Source: Hortaea werneckii
Lineage: Eukaryota > Ascomycota > Dothideomycetes > Mycosphaerellales > Teratosphaeriaceae
Assembly: GCA_037044905.1 (NCBI GenBank)
Contig: JBAOKB010000173.1
Location: 186,001-250,000, forward strand
DNA length: 64,000 nucleotides
Reading direction: 5' to 3'
Below, piece by piece: positions 9,412-19,536 of this stretch. A program made the position numbers and the translations under genes. The notes beneath the pieces are model-generated. The model was not told the origin of the DNA. It saw only the letters and a list, made by a program, of their open reading frames with translations, and made no database searches. How positions within the stretch are numbered: position 1 is the first letter of the stretch; every line of letters starts with the position of its first letter.

Positions 9412-11075
9412 TCAGCTACTGTCTACAATAGCAAATCTAGATTTCTCTCGCAGCTTGGCACTATAGAACATAAACCAGAATGGAATTAGCAAGGCGATGC
9501 AGGATATTGCTCCCAAGATGCTACATGTCGCGCCCGCCCCCGTTTGCGCCAGAAGCGGCCGCGCGCTCAATGGGAGAGCAAAAGCGAATAGTGAGCGCAG
9601 GAAGGTATTGGCAGCTACGGCCGAGGCGGCATGCACACTATAGGTGTCAACCAGGAAGTTGATGCACTGTTGAAAAGTCACATTAAATCCCGCGCCAATG
9701 AACGCGCCGAACGCAGTCGGGAACAGCCAGTGATATCGCGCAGCGGCGGTCCATCCAAAACCGAAGAGTCCGATCACAAAGAGGGTGCCGCCCAGAATGA
9801 GTGGAGGGAGGCGCGCCTCCGGAACAGCTTGGTTGTGATTCGATACCATTGCTTTTACGTAACGGACTTGGTTCGCGAGATTGATACCGATTGCGCAAAC
9901 AACCCCCACGAAGAGCCCCAAAAAGGGCAGACTCGCCATTACTGGAGCAAGATGTCGGATGTCTCCAAAGACGAAAGGATAGAGCTCCAGCGTCATGTAT
10001 AGCACCCCGTACACGAAAGAAGCATAGGCGGCGATGCACATGACGATGGGCTCGTAGATGAGCATTGAGAGCGGCAGACTCATGTGTCTGCTCCAGATTG
10101 CATCCAAGCTCAATTGTGCTGTCTCATGCGGATGCCAGTATTTTGGGTTGCCTGTCTCACGCCGCTTCTTGTTCGCGGCGCGAGCGAGGAGAACTGGGTG
10201 ATAAAGCTCTGGCAGAAAGCAGACCCCGAGCGACGCTACGACGAAAGCCCAGAGCGCTTCGACGTACTCAGTCCACCGCCATCCAAAGCGGTGGTCGGCA
10301 GTGATCGCTGCCCCAATGACTGGGCCGATCTGTGCATGATCAGCATGGACCACTCTCTCGGTCACTCATATCAAAAGGGACAAATAGACCGTACAGTCGG
10401 TCCTCCAACGGTACACATCGCATAGAAAGCGACGGCTGCACCGCGCGCGTGCGGCTCAAAGAGGTCGCCAAGACAAGCCGACACATTTGTCACCGGGGCA
10501 CTTCCGAAGACGCCGCCGACGAAACGGCTCAAGAACAGTCCGACTGCTGTTTGGCTGCTCGCAGATGCCACACTGGTGATGGCCAGGCCAAACAATGCCG
10601 GGAGTAGACTCCATCGTCTGCCAAATCTCTCGCTGATCTAGCATTCGTTAATCGCTGGTTGTGGATTTCGAAGGGCTAACGGAGCTAGTTTGAAGTGTGT
10701 ACGTACCGGCGCCCACAAGAGTGGTCCGAAAGCAAATCCTAATACGTAAAGCGACACCACCAAGATCGTTTGTTGCTCTCCAGTCCGAAGCTGCCGCCCA
10801 ATCTCTTCTTTCGCGGGCGCGATGATGCTCGATCCCAACGAAGCGGACAGAGCGAGCATGCCAAGCAAGAACGTCAGCCAGCACTTATATAAAGGGCGCC
10901 AATTCCGAGGATTGTCTTTATTATTCTCGTCCATCCAGGTAACAAGAAAACTTTTGTCAAAGGCTTGGTCGACTAGCAATGGTGTCTCTGGACTATTTTC
11001 CAGCGCATGGTTGTCACATGTCGTAGTAGTCTTCTTGAGTCGAACGTCACAGGCGATTTGCGAAAGCCTCGACAT
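9412..11075 (-). CDS. MFS transporter, DHA1 (polyamine/multidrug Tpo-like), 509 aa
   Basis: Exons 11075-10707, 10637-10395 and 10329-9412 (introns 69 and 65 nt) join in phase to 510 codons. The start is the ATG at 11073-11075; an upstream in-frame start at 11174 would add 33 unlikely residues. Hydrophilic N-terminus, then DNPRNW before helix 1, as in DHA1 transporters; SLYVLGFAFGPLLWAP with ISERFGRR (motif A) across intron 1; LSRFVGGVFGSAPVTN (helix 4); GPVIGAAIT (motif C); the central loop has WHPHETAQL. Twelve helices can be counted. The closest general resemblance is to fungal polyamine/drug exporters such as Tpo1 and cycloheximide-resistance relatives. It lies 6 kb from the SpeA-like gene on the opposite strand, so a functional link is speculative. 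Complete and apparently intact. Confidence 0.88.
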
Positions 11076-11839
11076 ATTGAAAATGAATCGACAGAGTCTA
11101 AGTTTATTGGAATGTGAATTTGAAGGGAATCCATGGCGCAGCTTTTGATCGCCAAGCAACTTATCTAGGGTCACTAATCGTTTCTATGATGCCCAGTGTA
11201 GTACGCTTACAAAACAATCGCACCAGACTCCGGTTTAACGACCGGGCTTATATTTAGCAAGTCCCTAGGTAGCTCTCAATTGTAATCGTTTGTCTTAGAA
11301 GTTCAAAAGCCCGGTCGACCGCCGCGCGACTTCATGGACTGCTTACTTGTTCAAATTGGTAAGGGATCCTATGGACAGGCCGTGCGATAAATGTGATTCT
11401 AGGCAGAGGAGAGGCATTACTCTAGCCACGAAATTATCTAAAAGTATCTAAAACTACGTCCGAAGCATATCGAAAACCCCTCTCGCAAGACGATATAACT
11501 GCAAAGAGTTGATTACAACGACTGCGATTAGACTCCTCTAAATTATAACTATTTAAACAGATATGTTGTAGGCGGAGAAGGAATAGTACCCGGCCGCGTC
11601 CGTGCTTCGGCAGTCCCAAATAGCCGTTGCTACAAAAGGCGCTTAGGGTACTACAAAAAAACTGAACTATTCCTTTAATCTCCTTAATCTTTTTATAATC
11701 ATCTAGACTAAATTTCGGAAATGAAGATAGAAGGTGTTATTACTTATACCTAGGTAGAGCTTTGGGTACCCTTCTACGCGATCTCTACTAGTCGAATTTG
11801 TTAGAAGCCCCTCTAAATTTTCGTGTACGTATAAATGCG

Positions 11840-11859
11840 GAGGTGCGACAGTGTTTTTG
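11840..11859 (+). repeat. 20-bp dispersed repeat, copy 1
   Basis: GAGGTGCGACAGTGTTTTTG occurs here and, identically, at 23926-23945. Following bases diverge but keep TAGGGT. Probably the edge of a small dispersed element. Confidence 0.6.
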
Positions 11860-11989
11860 GCTGCTAGGGTGCAAGGTCTACTGCGCTTTGCTCGAGTCTC
11901 AATCGCTTGATGGGTCTCCTCGCGATACGAGAACTTTGCAACTTTGGCTGAACAGCCACGACGTCGCAGGTACAGTCTTGCTAACTTTG

Positions 11990-12080
11990 AATGCTTCGTC
12001 GGCGGGCAGCATCGTTGTCTTGCCAATCAAGTGCAGGCTACAGACTGGCCCACTGATCATGAGACACTCTGTCTGGCTTC
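11990..12080 (+). repeat. Dispersed repeat copy A (shortened)
   Basis: Begins AATGCTTCGTCGGCGGG and ends with CACTGATCATGAGA followed by CACTCTGTCTGGCT. It matches 15532-15650 with an internal deletion of roughly 28 bp. On the minus strand both copies read SQTE(C/S)LMISGP. Probably a fragment of a mobile element; type not identified. Confidence 0.6.
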
Positions 12081-12194
12081 GAATGCCAACGCAAAGAGAG
12101 CGCATGCCAAGAGAGTAACCACACTATCATATAACCCAGCTGTACATAGAGTTGTCTGTACCCATGTCCGTAAATGACGATTCGAAATTCGCCG

Positions 12195-12560
12195 CCCGGC
12201 GCACCTGTCAAGGCATCGCTTGAAGCTGAGATGGCATTGAACATCAGTCCTACAGAAGGGAAAAGACAAGTGGTACTATAAGCGCGGCACTGGAAGAAGT
12301 TCGACGGTGTCGCCGTCGCAGGACCCAAGAGTAGGCAAGTGCGGTAAATCCCGAGTTGACCTCGACGAGTCCATCTCCCGCGAAATCGTTATGCTCCATT
12401 CGTATTCCATATCCAGCACGCCATTGGACAGTAGACAAGTGTTGCCCAGCAAATTAGGAACAGTACTTGGGGTGGAGGGCGGCCACGCTCGACAATAATC
12501 CCTGCTATAATAGGCCCGGGGACAATGCACACTTCCACCTGGCACCTAGGTCAGCGCAGC
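12195..12560 (-). pseudogene. Ammonium transporter (Amt/MEP family) pseudogene fragment
   Basis: On the minus strand one frame reads VERGRPPPQVLFLICWATL then VYCPMACWIWNTNG before TAA; a second frame continues NDFAGDGLVEVNSGFTALAY and SWVL. These are the adjacent conserved segments of MEP ammonium transporters (ERGR, WATIVYCPIACWTWNANGW, DFAGG.PVHI.SG..ALAY). Further down a third frame has LMFNAISASSDALTGAPGG, resembling the FNGGSA region. Stop codon and frameshifts show a dead gene. Only the middle third is recognisable; no N-terminal part was found upstream of 12560. Confidence 0.72.
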
Positions 12561-12897
12561 TCCGCAAAGTCGAAGCAGAAGAGAGTGCCGACCTGAGAGA
12601 AGGCATGTAGCAGTTGGCGAACCAGAGGGCTAACGAAGCTTTCTACTGTAGATAGAATCGCGAAGCATGCAGGGTGAGACATCTGAGGACCTCAAGACAA
12701 ATGAGTTGCACCGGCTCAAATTGATTTCCAACTTTTCCTTAGGTCTTTCGTCTGCGTAATGCATGTGTCGCTTATTTCTGATCGTGCAAATAGCACCGCG
12801 TTTCTTCAGAGAGTCTTTTTCGTACCGGAAAGAGCAAGGCAGTACGACGCCCTTTTATGGCGCAATGGTACAAATCTGTGGACGAGCGACATTGTCC

Positions 12898-13299
12898 TTA
12901 ATTGCACAACCTTGCCACAATTACTTCTTGATGATCGTCTATCGATGCCAGTTTCGCATTCACTGGCATAATCGGAATAAGACGCGCGGTCTCGATGGAT
13001 AGTGGCTCGTACAAATCGACGTCTACTTGCCAAGGTCTCACGACTTGAGACTGCAAGTCTGCCGAATTCACAATCCGTTCAAATATGCTGTCGAGTTTCG
13101 GCTCTTTCGGGGACGGTTCCAGCCTTGTGTCGACTCTGCGACTGCTTTTGGTTGCTTTCGTAGCAGATATTGCCACCCTATCGTTGGATCTGTTGAAACC
13201 AGTGGACACTATCGAGGCAGGTTTTGGGTGACAGATATGAATAGCCCTCATGAGACCTCTGCAAGCCTCAATACCTTGCCAATGCCTCACATAGAGCAT
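12898..13299 (-). CDS. Hypothetical ORF, 133 codons
   Basis: Open minus-strand frame with a protein-like composition (contains RPWQVDVDLYEPLSIETARL), next to the ammonium-transporter relic. No family recognised; an antisense ORF also spans part of it. Could be a remnant exon. Confidence 0.25.
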   Translation of the reverse strand: MLYVRHWQGIEACRGLMRAIHICHPKPASIVSTGFNRSNDRVAISATKATKSSRRVDTRLEPSPKEPKLDSIFERIVNSADLQSQVVRPWQVDVDLYEPLSIETARLIPIMPVNAKLASIDDHQEVIVARLCN

Positions 13300-13438
13300 T
13301 ATGCTCTTTGATGCTTATTATTACGGACAGGACCACGCTCTACCTCTACAAAACTATAATCCTCAGGCGGAATCCTACTCTGCCTCGTTGCAGATAACAA
13401 AGACATGCTCCTTTGCATATCGGTTTGTACAGCCCTAG

Positions 13439-14649
13439 TCATCCTCGACCTATTTGTACCAATAAGACCGAGCAGCTCCTCTTCATAAAAGTCTTGCCAT
13501 CATCCCTCCCAAACTTCACTACTGGACCGTTACCACTCTGGCGTGGCGGCTTAATCCAGTGCAAATTAGGTGGTTGTTTTGTACTCAAGGCTTTTCTAAT
13601 CGATTCGTACTTGTCTTCGGCTTTATAAGAGCTACGATTATAGAAGCCCTGATCTAATTCTGTAATTACTTGCTTCCCCTCCTTGGGAAACACGAAAACA
13701 GAGGCGACGTCGTACTTTAGCCCGAGACAGTAAACAGAGTTTGCAAGTAGTTCGTCTGATCCCCTTAGCTGCTCAACAAGCGAGTATATGGAATTAGGCT
13801 GCCGTATATAGTCGAATTCAAGACCGACACCTAGTAGCATATCCTCCGGGTCGTTCCTAAGGAATTCTCCTAGAGCCTGTGTAAAGGAATAATGCTGAGC
13901 CGTTACACGGTCATTATTAGTCGTTAGATCGTAGACGAGTACAAATTGATCTTTCGAAGGAATCGAGGTTACCGTATAAGAGCAGCCTTTAACCAATGCT
14001 ACCCACGAGATTTCCTTTGCAGACAGAAACTGTCTATAAACCATCTTGCGGTCGGAGTGGGTAACGACTATTTCTGTTTCTTGCAAGAGTGAGCAAATAG
14101 CCGTTTAGAGTGAGATTATTGGTACTAATTACCTCCTGGGCTAGTGCGGAGGACAACTAACAATCTTCCAAAACCCTCTGTACAGCGCCGCGGGACGTTG
14201 TCGCTCTCCTTACTAATGTGTTCTAGTCCCTTAAGCCTCGCTCTAATAGAAGCACTACTTGGAGCTTCTAGTGGAGCGTATGGTCGCAGAATACGCTCGA
14301 CAGTTTCAATAATGCCTTCTGTATACGGACAAAAATTTGTTAGTATCTGTGTTAGTAGCTGTCCCCTTCCTCTATATATATGACCTAGCTGAGCTAAAGA
14401 GTAAGGCTCTTTACTGTTGTATGTAGCTCCTGGAACTACTTTAATCTCCCGATATCTACTCCTATGGTCTTTTTCACCAATAGAGAATGGAGGTGGGGAA
14501 AGTCTCAAGGTATCCGTTAAGGGCCCGATGTTGTCTTCGATACTACTATTAGAGTGTTTGTTATAGCGGATAGAGTTTCCTCTTCCAAGATCATCGCCTA
14601 GATTGTCCCCTACTATATCGTAGTCTAGATGTTCCTTTGCTGTACACAT
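13439..14649 (-). CDS. Degenerate 2OG-Fe(II) oxygenase (prolyl-4-hydroxylase-like) family protein, 385 aa
   Basis: Exons 14649-14133 and 14079-13439 are joined by a 53-nt intron (14080-14132; GTAATT...CAAG), in phase, 386 codons. The joined product follows the large fungal P4Hc-type family: GFGRLLVVLRTSPG resembles FGTLVV.LPS.HEGG, WVALVKGCSYTV resembles WAAFYSDCEHEV, SKDQFVLVYDL resembles SGHRVTLTYNL, and LGVGLEFDY with LRGSDELL resembles the LGF...HAY / LKG.D segment. In that alignment the iron ligands are changed: the HxD pair reads E148-S-D150, the distal His is Tyr207, and the 2-oxoglutarate-binding Arg is Gln217. The fold may persist without catalysis, or this is a decaying gene. The open frame of 385 codons argues against long neglect. 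Residue mapping is by eye. Confidence 0.6.
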
Positions 14650-16598
14650 TCTATTGTTGTCGTATACAAATCTATTTCTCGTGAATTTAGAGGTCCTCCT
14701 TCGCCTTATATGCTTTACCCTTGTATGTAATACCCTTCATTAGAAACACGTTTAGGAATATTCTCTAAGTCTCCTTATCTCCGCTTCTCTCTTTCTTTAT
14801 TACGCAATAGTTTTCCATCCTACTATGTTCCTAATACGTTATTAGAAATTCTATACTGCCTGTCCTTAAAGAGCATTACATTATCTTTCTACTAATTCGC
14901 CATTAAACTTTCGTAGCGTTGTAGGCATAGTTTAACTTATACTGTAGTAATGGCTTAGGTCGCTATCCTATAAGTAGGGAAGGTCTTGTAAGGACCAATT
15001 GCTTGTAAATCCTAATTAATTATAGGATGGAAGGGGTTACAAATAGGTGTAGCCAAAATAATAACATCGTTATAATAGAAATGGACGAAGTCCCGAAGAC
15101 AAATCGATGCCGTAGCAAAAGTCTAAAATCGATCGGACATTTGAAGGAAGTCTTTAGGTAGACATAGAGACGACATCGATCACGATATAAAGTCCTTACT
15201 CTCTCTCAATATTACCAGCTTCAGGATCGAGTATACACGGCGGGGAGCAATAGGTCCTCGATTCAAGACGACAACAGCAGAGAGTTTAGAGTCGCTTATC
15301 TTGAGGTTAGACGCCGACACGGTCCAAGACGTTAGATGTATTAGGGATGAGGATAAAAGGAGACGGGTGCTTTCCCGCCACGCTAGACTTTCGAAACCTC
15401 TACATTACGATCAGATCCCGCAACAAAACCGCCGGGCTACGATCAAAGGACGGTCAGAGTGCGGACATAATGCTACTAAGTACAAGTGGTACATTACAAA
15501 GTTAGACAACTATCCACCAGAGCCGACTTTAAATGCTTCGTCGGCGGGCCGCGTCGTTGCCTTCCCAATTATGGCGGACAGCTTTTCCGGCTTCTATCAA
15601 GTGCAGGCTCCACAATGGCCCACTGATCATGAGAGACTCTGTCTGGCTGGACTTGATACTCTCATCCCCTCCTACAAACTTCTTGTGGTCTTGCATGGAT
15701 CGCGGGAACATTTTTCGATTCATAGTCGATAATTGTCTGGATAGCAAAGACATGCTATCTTCCTAGGCTTCGCTTTGGTCTGCAGAAGATGTCTCTCGTC
15801 GTCATGCCATTGCCGCTTTGACCAAAAGTGGGGCGAGGATATTGCCCGCGCCGTATTACAACTGATCGATCATACACACTGCCCAGCAGCTATCTAAGTC
15901 GACGTTCTTCCATGCACAAATCACGCATGGGAAAGTCACTCCGCACTCGGGAGAGCCTCCAACAGTTTACATAGATACTTCGCTTGCCGGATTGTGACTG
16001 TGCAGTAACATGCGTGCAACCCCATCCCGTCGAGAAACCCTTGGGGTTTTGACGTCGCTCGGTCTGGCGATCTTATCTGCACACGAATCCGATAGCACGA
16101 GAAGACTCAGACGAGAGCCGGCATCTTTGGCAGCAACGTGCAATGCGTTAGGCGGACCAGAAGTGGAGAATTTGGCAGTTCACGGAGAGCCCTGAAAAGC
16201 CCGTGGGTACGTCGTCGCCTGTGTAAGAAGCTGTTGTAACCCTTAGAGCCCTCTATGTTTAGGTGAGGGAATCCAATGGAGTATGCGAGGGCTACTACGG
16301 GTCGCATTTGTTCGACTTTGTGAACCCATCTTGTGTTGTCCATTCACTCCTAGTCAGACAGTCTTGATTGGTCAGCAACGAGGGTTCGAGCGTGTCGCTG
16401 ACCATTAGGGGAGGTCAGCTTGGGCGACGCTCAACTTGCGAACCAGTGCTGGTGGCAAGCATTTCTCAGGTAACTCCAGAGCTATATCTCGGGCATAGCC
16501 ATCGCAAAAAATTGGCAAGGCATTGCTTAACACCGCCCTCTGGTCTTCGATCGCGACAATAGTTCAAGACCTATCCATTGACCCTCTGTATATAGACA
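14650..16598. other. Intergenic, AT-rich and repeat-containing
   Basis: 14700-15060 is AT-rich with many TA steps and no sustained ORF, consistent with RIP-decayed DNA. A plus ORF at 15301-15732 runs into repeat copy B. At about 16500-16624 a plus frame reads LNTALWSSIATIVQDLSIDP and then FISSAW before TAA, which may be a relic of a carrier-protein-like segment upstream of the reductase, but this is weak. Confidence 0.4.
15532..15650 (+). repeat. Dispersed repeat copy B (longer)
   Basis: Fuller version of the repeat at 11990-12080: begins AATGCTTCGTCGGCGGG, ends GAGAGACTCTGTCTGGCTGG. Minus-strand reading contains SQTESLMISGPLWSLHLIEA. Likely part of a mobile element present elsewhere in the genome. 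Confidence 0.6.
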
Positions 16599-17675
16599 AT
16601 GATGCCTTTATCTCATCAGCATGGCGAAAATAAGCAGACGAAGATGCAGGAAGAACAAGCCGCAGTCAACATTCCCGAAATGCAGCGCGTAGTCCAGAGG
16701 CTCGGCCACTTTTGCACTCCTCTTCGGACTGCTCGTCGGTCCCAAACAGTTGACAAAAAAGTCGCCCTTCTTGGATCGACTGGGTTTCTCGGACCCTGGA
16801 TTGCTGTGGCTCTCCTTCGCTTGCACCCTGGCTCCCAGATTGTTTGTGTCAATAGACGCGAGGGAGCAGAACGACAGCTTTCCAAAGCCGCCACAAGCCT
16901 TCTAGACGATAGTTCTGCACTGTCGCGATTACAGTGTCATGTGATTGACGTCACAGACCCGAGATGTCAATCCGGCTCTGCCCTTCCGTCAATCCTATCT
17001 GGAGTCGACGAGGTCGTATTCAACTCGTGGAGTACGGACTGGGCCGCACCTCTCCAGGCATTTGAGCCCTTTCTCGGGGCTCTCCGCCGCATCATCGATC
17101 TCAGTGCAACAGATACTCGGCCACCGCGGATCACTTTCATTTCGTCGATGAGCGCTGTTGGCAATTGGCCTATAATGCATCCCCAGAGCTCCTTGATCCC
17201 CGAGGAAGTCATCGATGACATGGAAAGCGCCTTACCGCATGGCTATGGGGAGTCGAAATGGGTCGCGGAGCATATGCTTGGTAGGGCGTCCAAAACGTTA
17301 GACCTCCGCGTTAACATCATACGGTCAGGCCAGATAGGCGGCCCTACAAATACAACGCTGGCTGAATGGCCGCGACAAGGGTGGCTATACCTCAGAATAC
17401 GAGAGCCCAGAAAGCAAAAAACTTTCCCTGCGAACGTTCAACCTTTGGACTGGATCCCTGTGGACGCCCTCGCCCGAGGAATTGCAGAGGCCACAAAACA
17501 CGAAACCGCCGACGAGCGGTTATGTGTCTTCAATATGGTCCATACCCATCCAGCAGATTGGGACCTACTGCGTTCAAGCTTGGAACAGATACTTGGTTTA
17601 TCGATAAGGCCCGTCGGTCTCTCACAATGGCTCAGTAGGACAGATCCACAAATGAACGGACAGATCCACAAATGA
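16599..17675 (+). pseudogene. Thioester reductase (NRPS/NRPS-like R domain), C-terminus truncated by duplication
   Basis: 358-codon frame with the NAD(P)-binding Rossmann motif GSTGFLGPW (about 59-67), FISSMSAVGNW, the YxxxK catalytic pair in HGYGESKWVAEHML, RSGQIGGP and PLDWIPVDALA. These define the R domain that reductively releases peptide or aryl thioesters from NRPS and NRPS-like enzymes as aldehydes. No adenylation or carrier domain precedes it, so it is stand-alone or a remnant. A perfect 20-bp tandem duplication at 17638-17677 shifts the frame and stops the protein at 17675; beyond the second copy the original frame stays open to TAG at 17813-17815 with a typical C-terminal sequence (PKIDHELLGKWMES). 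The loss is about 42 residues replaced by a handful. Catalytic residues are intact, so the truncated protein might still fold. Confidence 0.75.
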
Positions 17676-17677
17676 AC
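17638..17677 (+). repeat. Perfect 20-bp tandem duplication
   Basis: GGACAGATCCACAAATGAAC is present twice head to tail (17638-17657, 17658-17677). Twenty is not a multiple of three, so it frameshifts the reductase gene. Confidence 0.95.
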
Positions 17678-17815
17678 AAGCTATTTAGCTTCCTGAAGTC
17701 CCTAGGAGATGGTCGGGAAAAGCATATGACGTTCCAGACAAGGAGGGCGGCGGCGATACTACCGCGATTGCCCAAAATTGATCACGAGCTTCTCGGAAAG
17801 TGGATGGAGAGTTAG

Positions 17816-18860
17816 GTGCTTCATAATGGCCATGTACGGCCCAAAATCTAGAGCTTTTGCAAGTAACAGCGTTTGCTGCAGTACTTATATGATGAATCAG
17901 AAGCAAGTACAATTTAGTCGTCTCTGAAGAAACTTGTGACTGCGATTGAAATTACTACAACATTACAGAAGCTTTTACAGAAACATCTCGAACGCTTCAC
18001 TTGCCGCTGATCCTCGATATACGGGCGCCAGTATTATGACATCTCGTGCGAATGCCGGAACAATAAGGTATCTCCAGCCTTGGTGGAGGGTCTCCCTTTG
18101 CACTGGGCTGGCCTGGACCGGCGGCGAGACGGTCTTCCGAAAACCCGCTTTTCATCGTAACATTAACTAAGAGAGAATGAACGCCTACCGGGAGTTCTTC
18201 TTTAGATCCATATTTTGCCTTTTCGCTGTGCAACGTATTGTCTTCTTGGAACATCTTAGTTTAGAGGTTAAAGCGTCTACGTTACAATCCCTGCCCCGGA
18301 AGAGCGCTGCGCGCCCGTGGAGCTATAAAGCGGGTTTTCTTAGTATTTAGTGACCATATGAATACTATCTTTTGCCATTTCTTTTCATATTTGTGATCTT
18401 GAATATCAAACTCAGCGCTACTGTTGCAGCTGTTATCAATATTATGCGACAAAGGACTTAATTCATGTTCGAATGACTTCTACTCTTGATTGCTTTCATG
18501 ATTTTGGGCGCGAAAGCGGAGATGCGCAGCATCAAAACTAAGAAGAGAGTTCTTCGCAGTCTCTATAGGCCCCAAATCAAAATCATAGGAAACAAAGTCA
18601 GAAATATGCACGCCTAAGAAAGTGAAGCGCTTCGAAAACACTCGGTGTTGGTGTCAATCGAACGTAACTAACAGGTTACGTTTTCTTCAACCGCTTTCCG
18701 AGTCGTATGAGCTTATACCTAGACAGCTCATTGTTAGTGTCCTTTGTCTCATCGCTTCTGTTCGCGATCTCCGAAAGCTGCAGAAAGGCATTGATCTAGT
18801 CCGTCGCCGCATTAAACGACATCTGCGTTAACGCAAAACCAGTCCGTTATTGACTACAAA
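17816..18860. other. Intergenic
   Basis: About 1 kb with only short ORFs (for example 18622-18831 plus, basic, 69 codons). No homology seen. Confidence 0.4.
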
Positions 18861-18941
18861 TTGCACGAATTGCACGAATTGCACGAATTGCACGAATTGT
18901 ACGAATTGTACGAATTGTACGAATTGTACGAATTGTACGAA
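18861..18941 (+). repeat. 9-bp minisatellite, nine units
   Basis: Four units TTGCACGAA followed by five units TTGTACGAA, contiguous and without interruption. The unit is the reverse complement of the one at 55327-55452. Because nine is a multiple of three all frames stay open, giving spurious ORFs such as (VQF)n. Confidence 0.95.
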
Positions 18942-19060
18942 TGCCTCTTGCATACTTCTTGAATCGCTGGAGCAAGAAGCGTAAGCAGAAGAACTATTAC
19001 TTAAAGCTAATCCTAACACTCGTGCATTAATGGATGGCCTTCTCGTGGTGCGGTTAAACC

Positions 19061-19120
19061 GAACTACAGTCGACCTACCCGCATAATTTTGCGCGTAGGT
19101 CGAGCGTACGTTCGTAGTTC
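19061..19120. other. Nested inverted repeat (stem-loop)
   Basis: GAACTAC (19061-19067) pairs with GTAGTTC (19114-19120) and GACCTAC (19072-19078) pairs with GTAGGTC (19095-19101), enclosing an AT-containing loop. May be an element end or a transcribed hairpin; no further support. Confidence 0.5.
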
Positions 19121-19536
19121 GACAACGATTGTGCTTTCGGCGATCACTCGCGTGGCTATTAGCATCTATGTTTCGTCTAGAATCGTCGATGTGTTGCGCT
19201 CTTGTGTTGCGGCCGAAACAGATTGAGCATCGCTTTAGGTACGTACAGCTGATGGCCACCGGTCTCGAAAGCACTAGCACAAAAAAGCGAGCCACATCGT
19301 TCGCTGCAAATAAAATTTGGACGTCACAATCATTCGCTTCATCGTCTTCACTCTGGACCAGAGACATTTAATATCGTGATCAGGTGAGATTGTTGGGTCC
19401 ACATGCCGCACAAGCAGCCCTGTACAATCGCCACAGAATCCGTGAAACGTCCATGCATATCTACTAAGTAGAAAAAGTAGTTCTCCCATTGTATCTCAAC
19501 TGGTGCACCTGGCTCTCTCTCGTGTAACCGGCATTT

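Noticed and set aside
1823..11075. A polyamine gene cluster including both MFS genes
   Set aside because: The second transporter is 6 kb away on the other strand with a duplicated orphan locus between; the link is not supported beyond family resemblance.
18828..19367. 179-codon minus ORF ending in a (VQF)n tract
   Set aside because: The repeat tract is the 9-bp minisatellite, which keeps every frame open; the rest has no homology.
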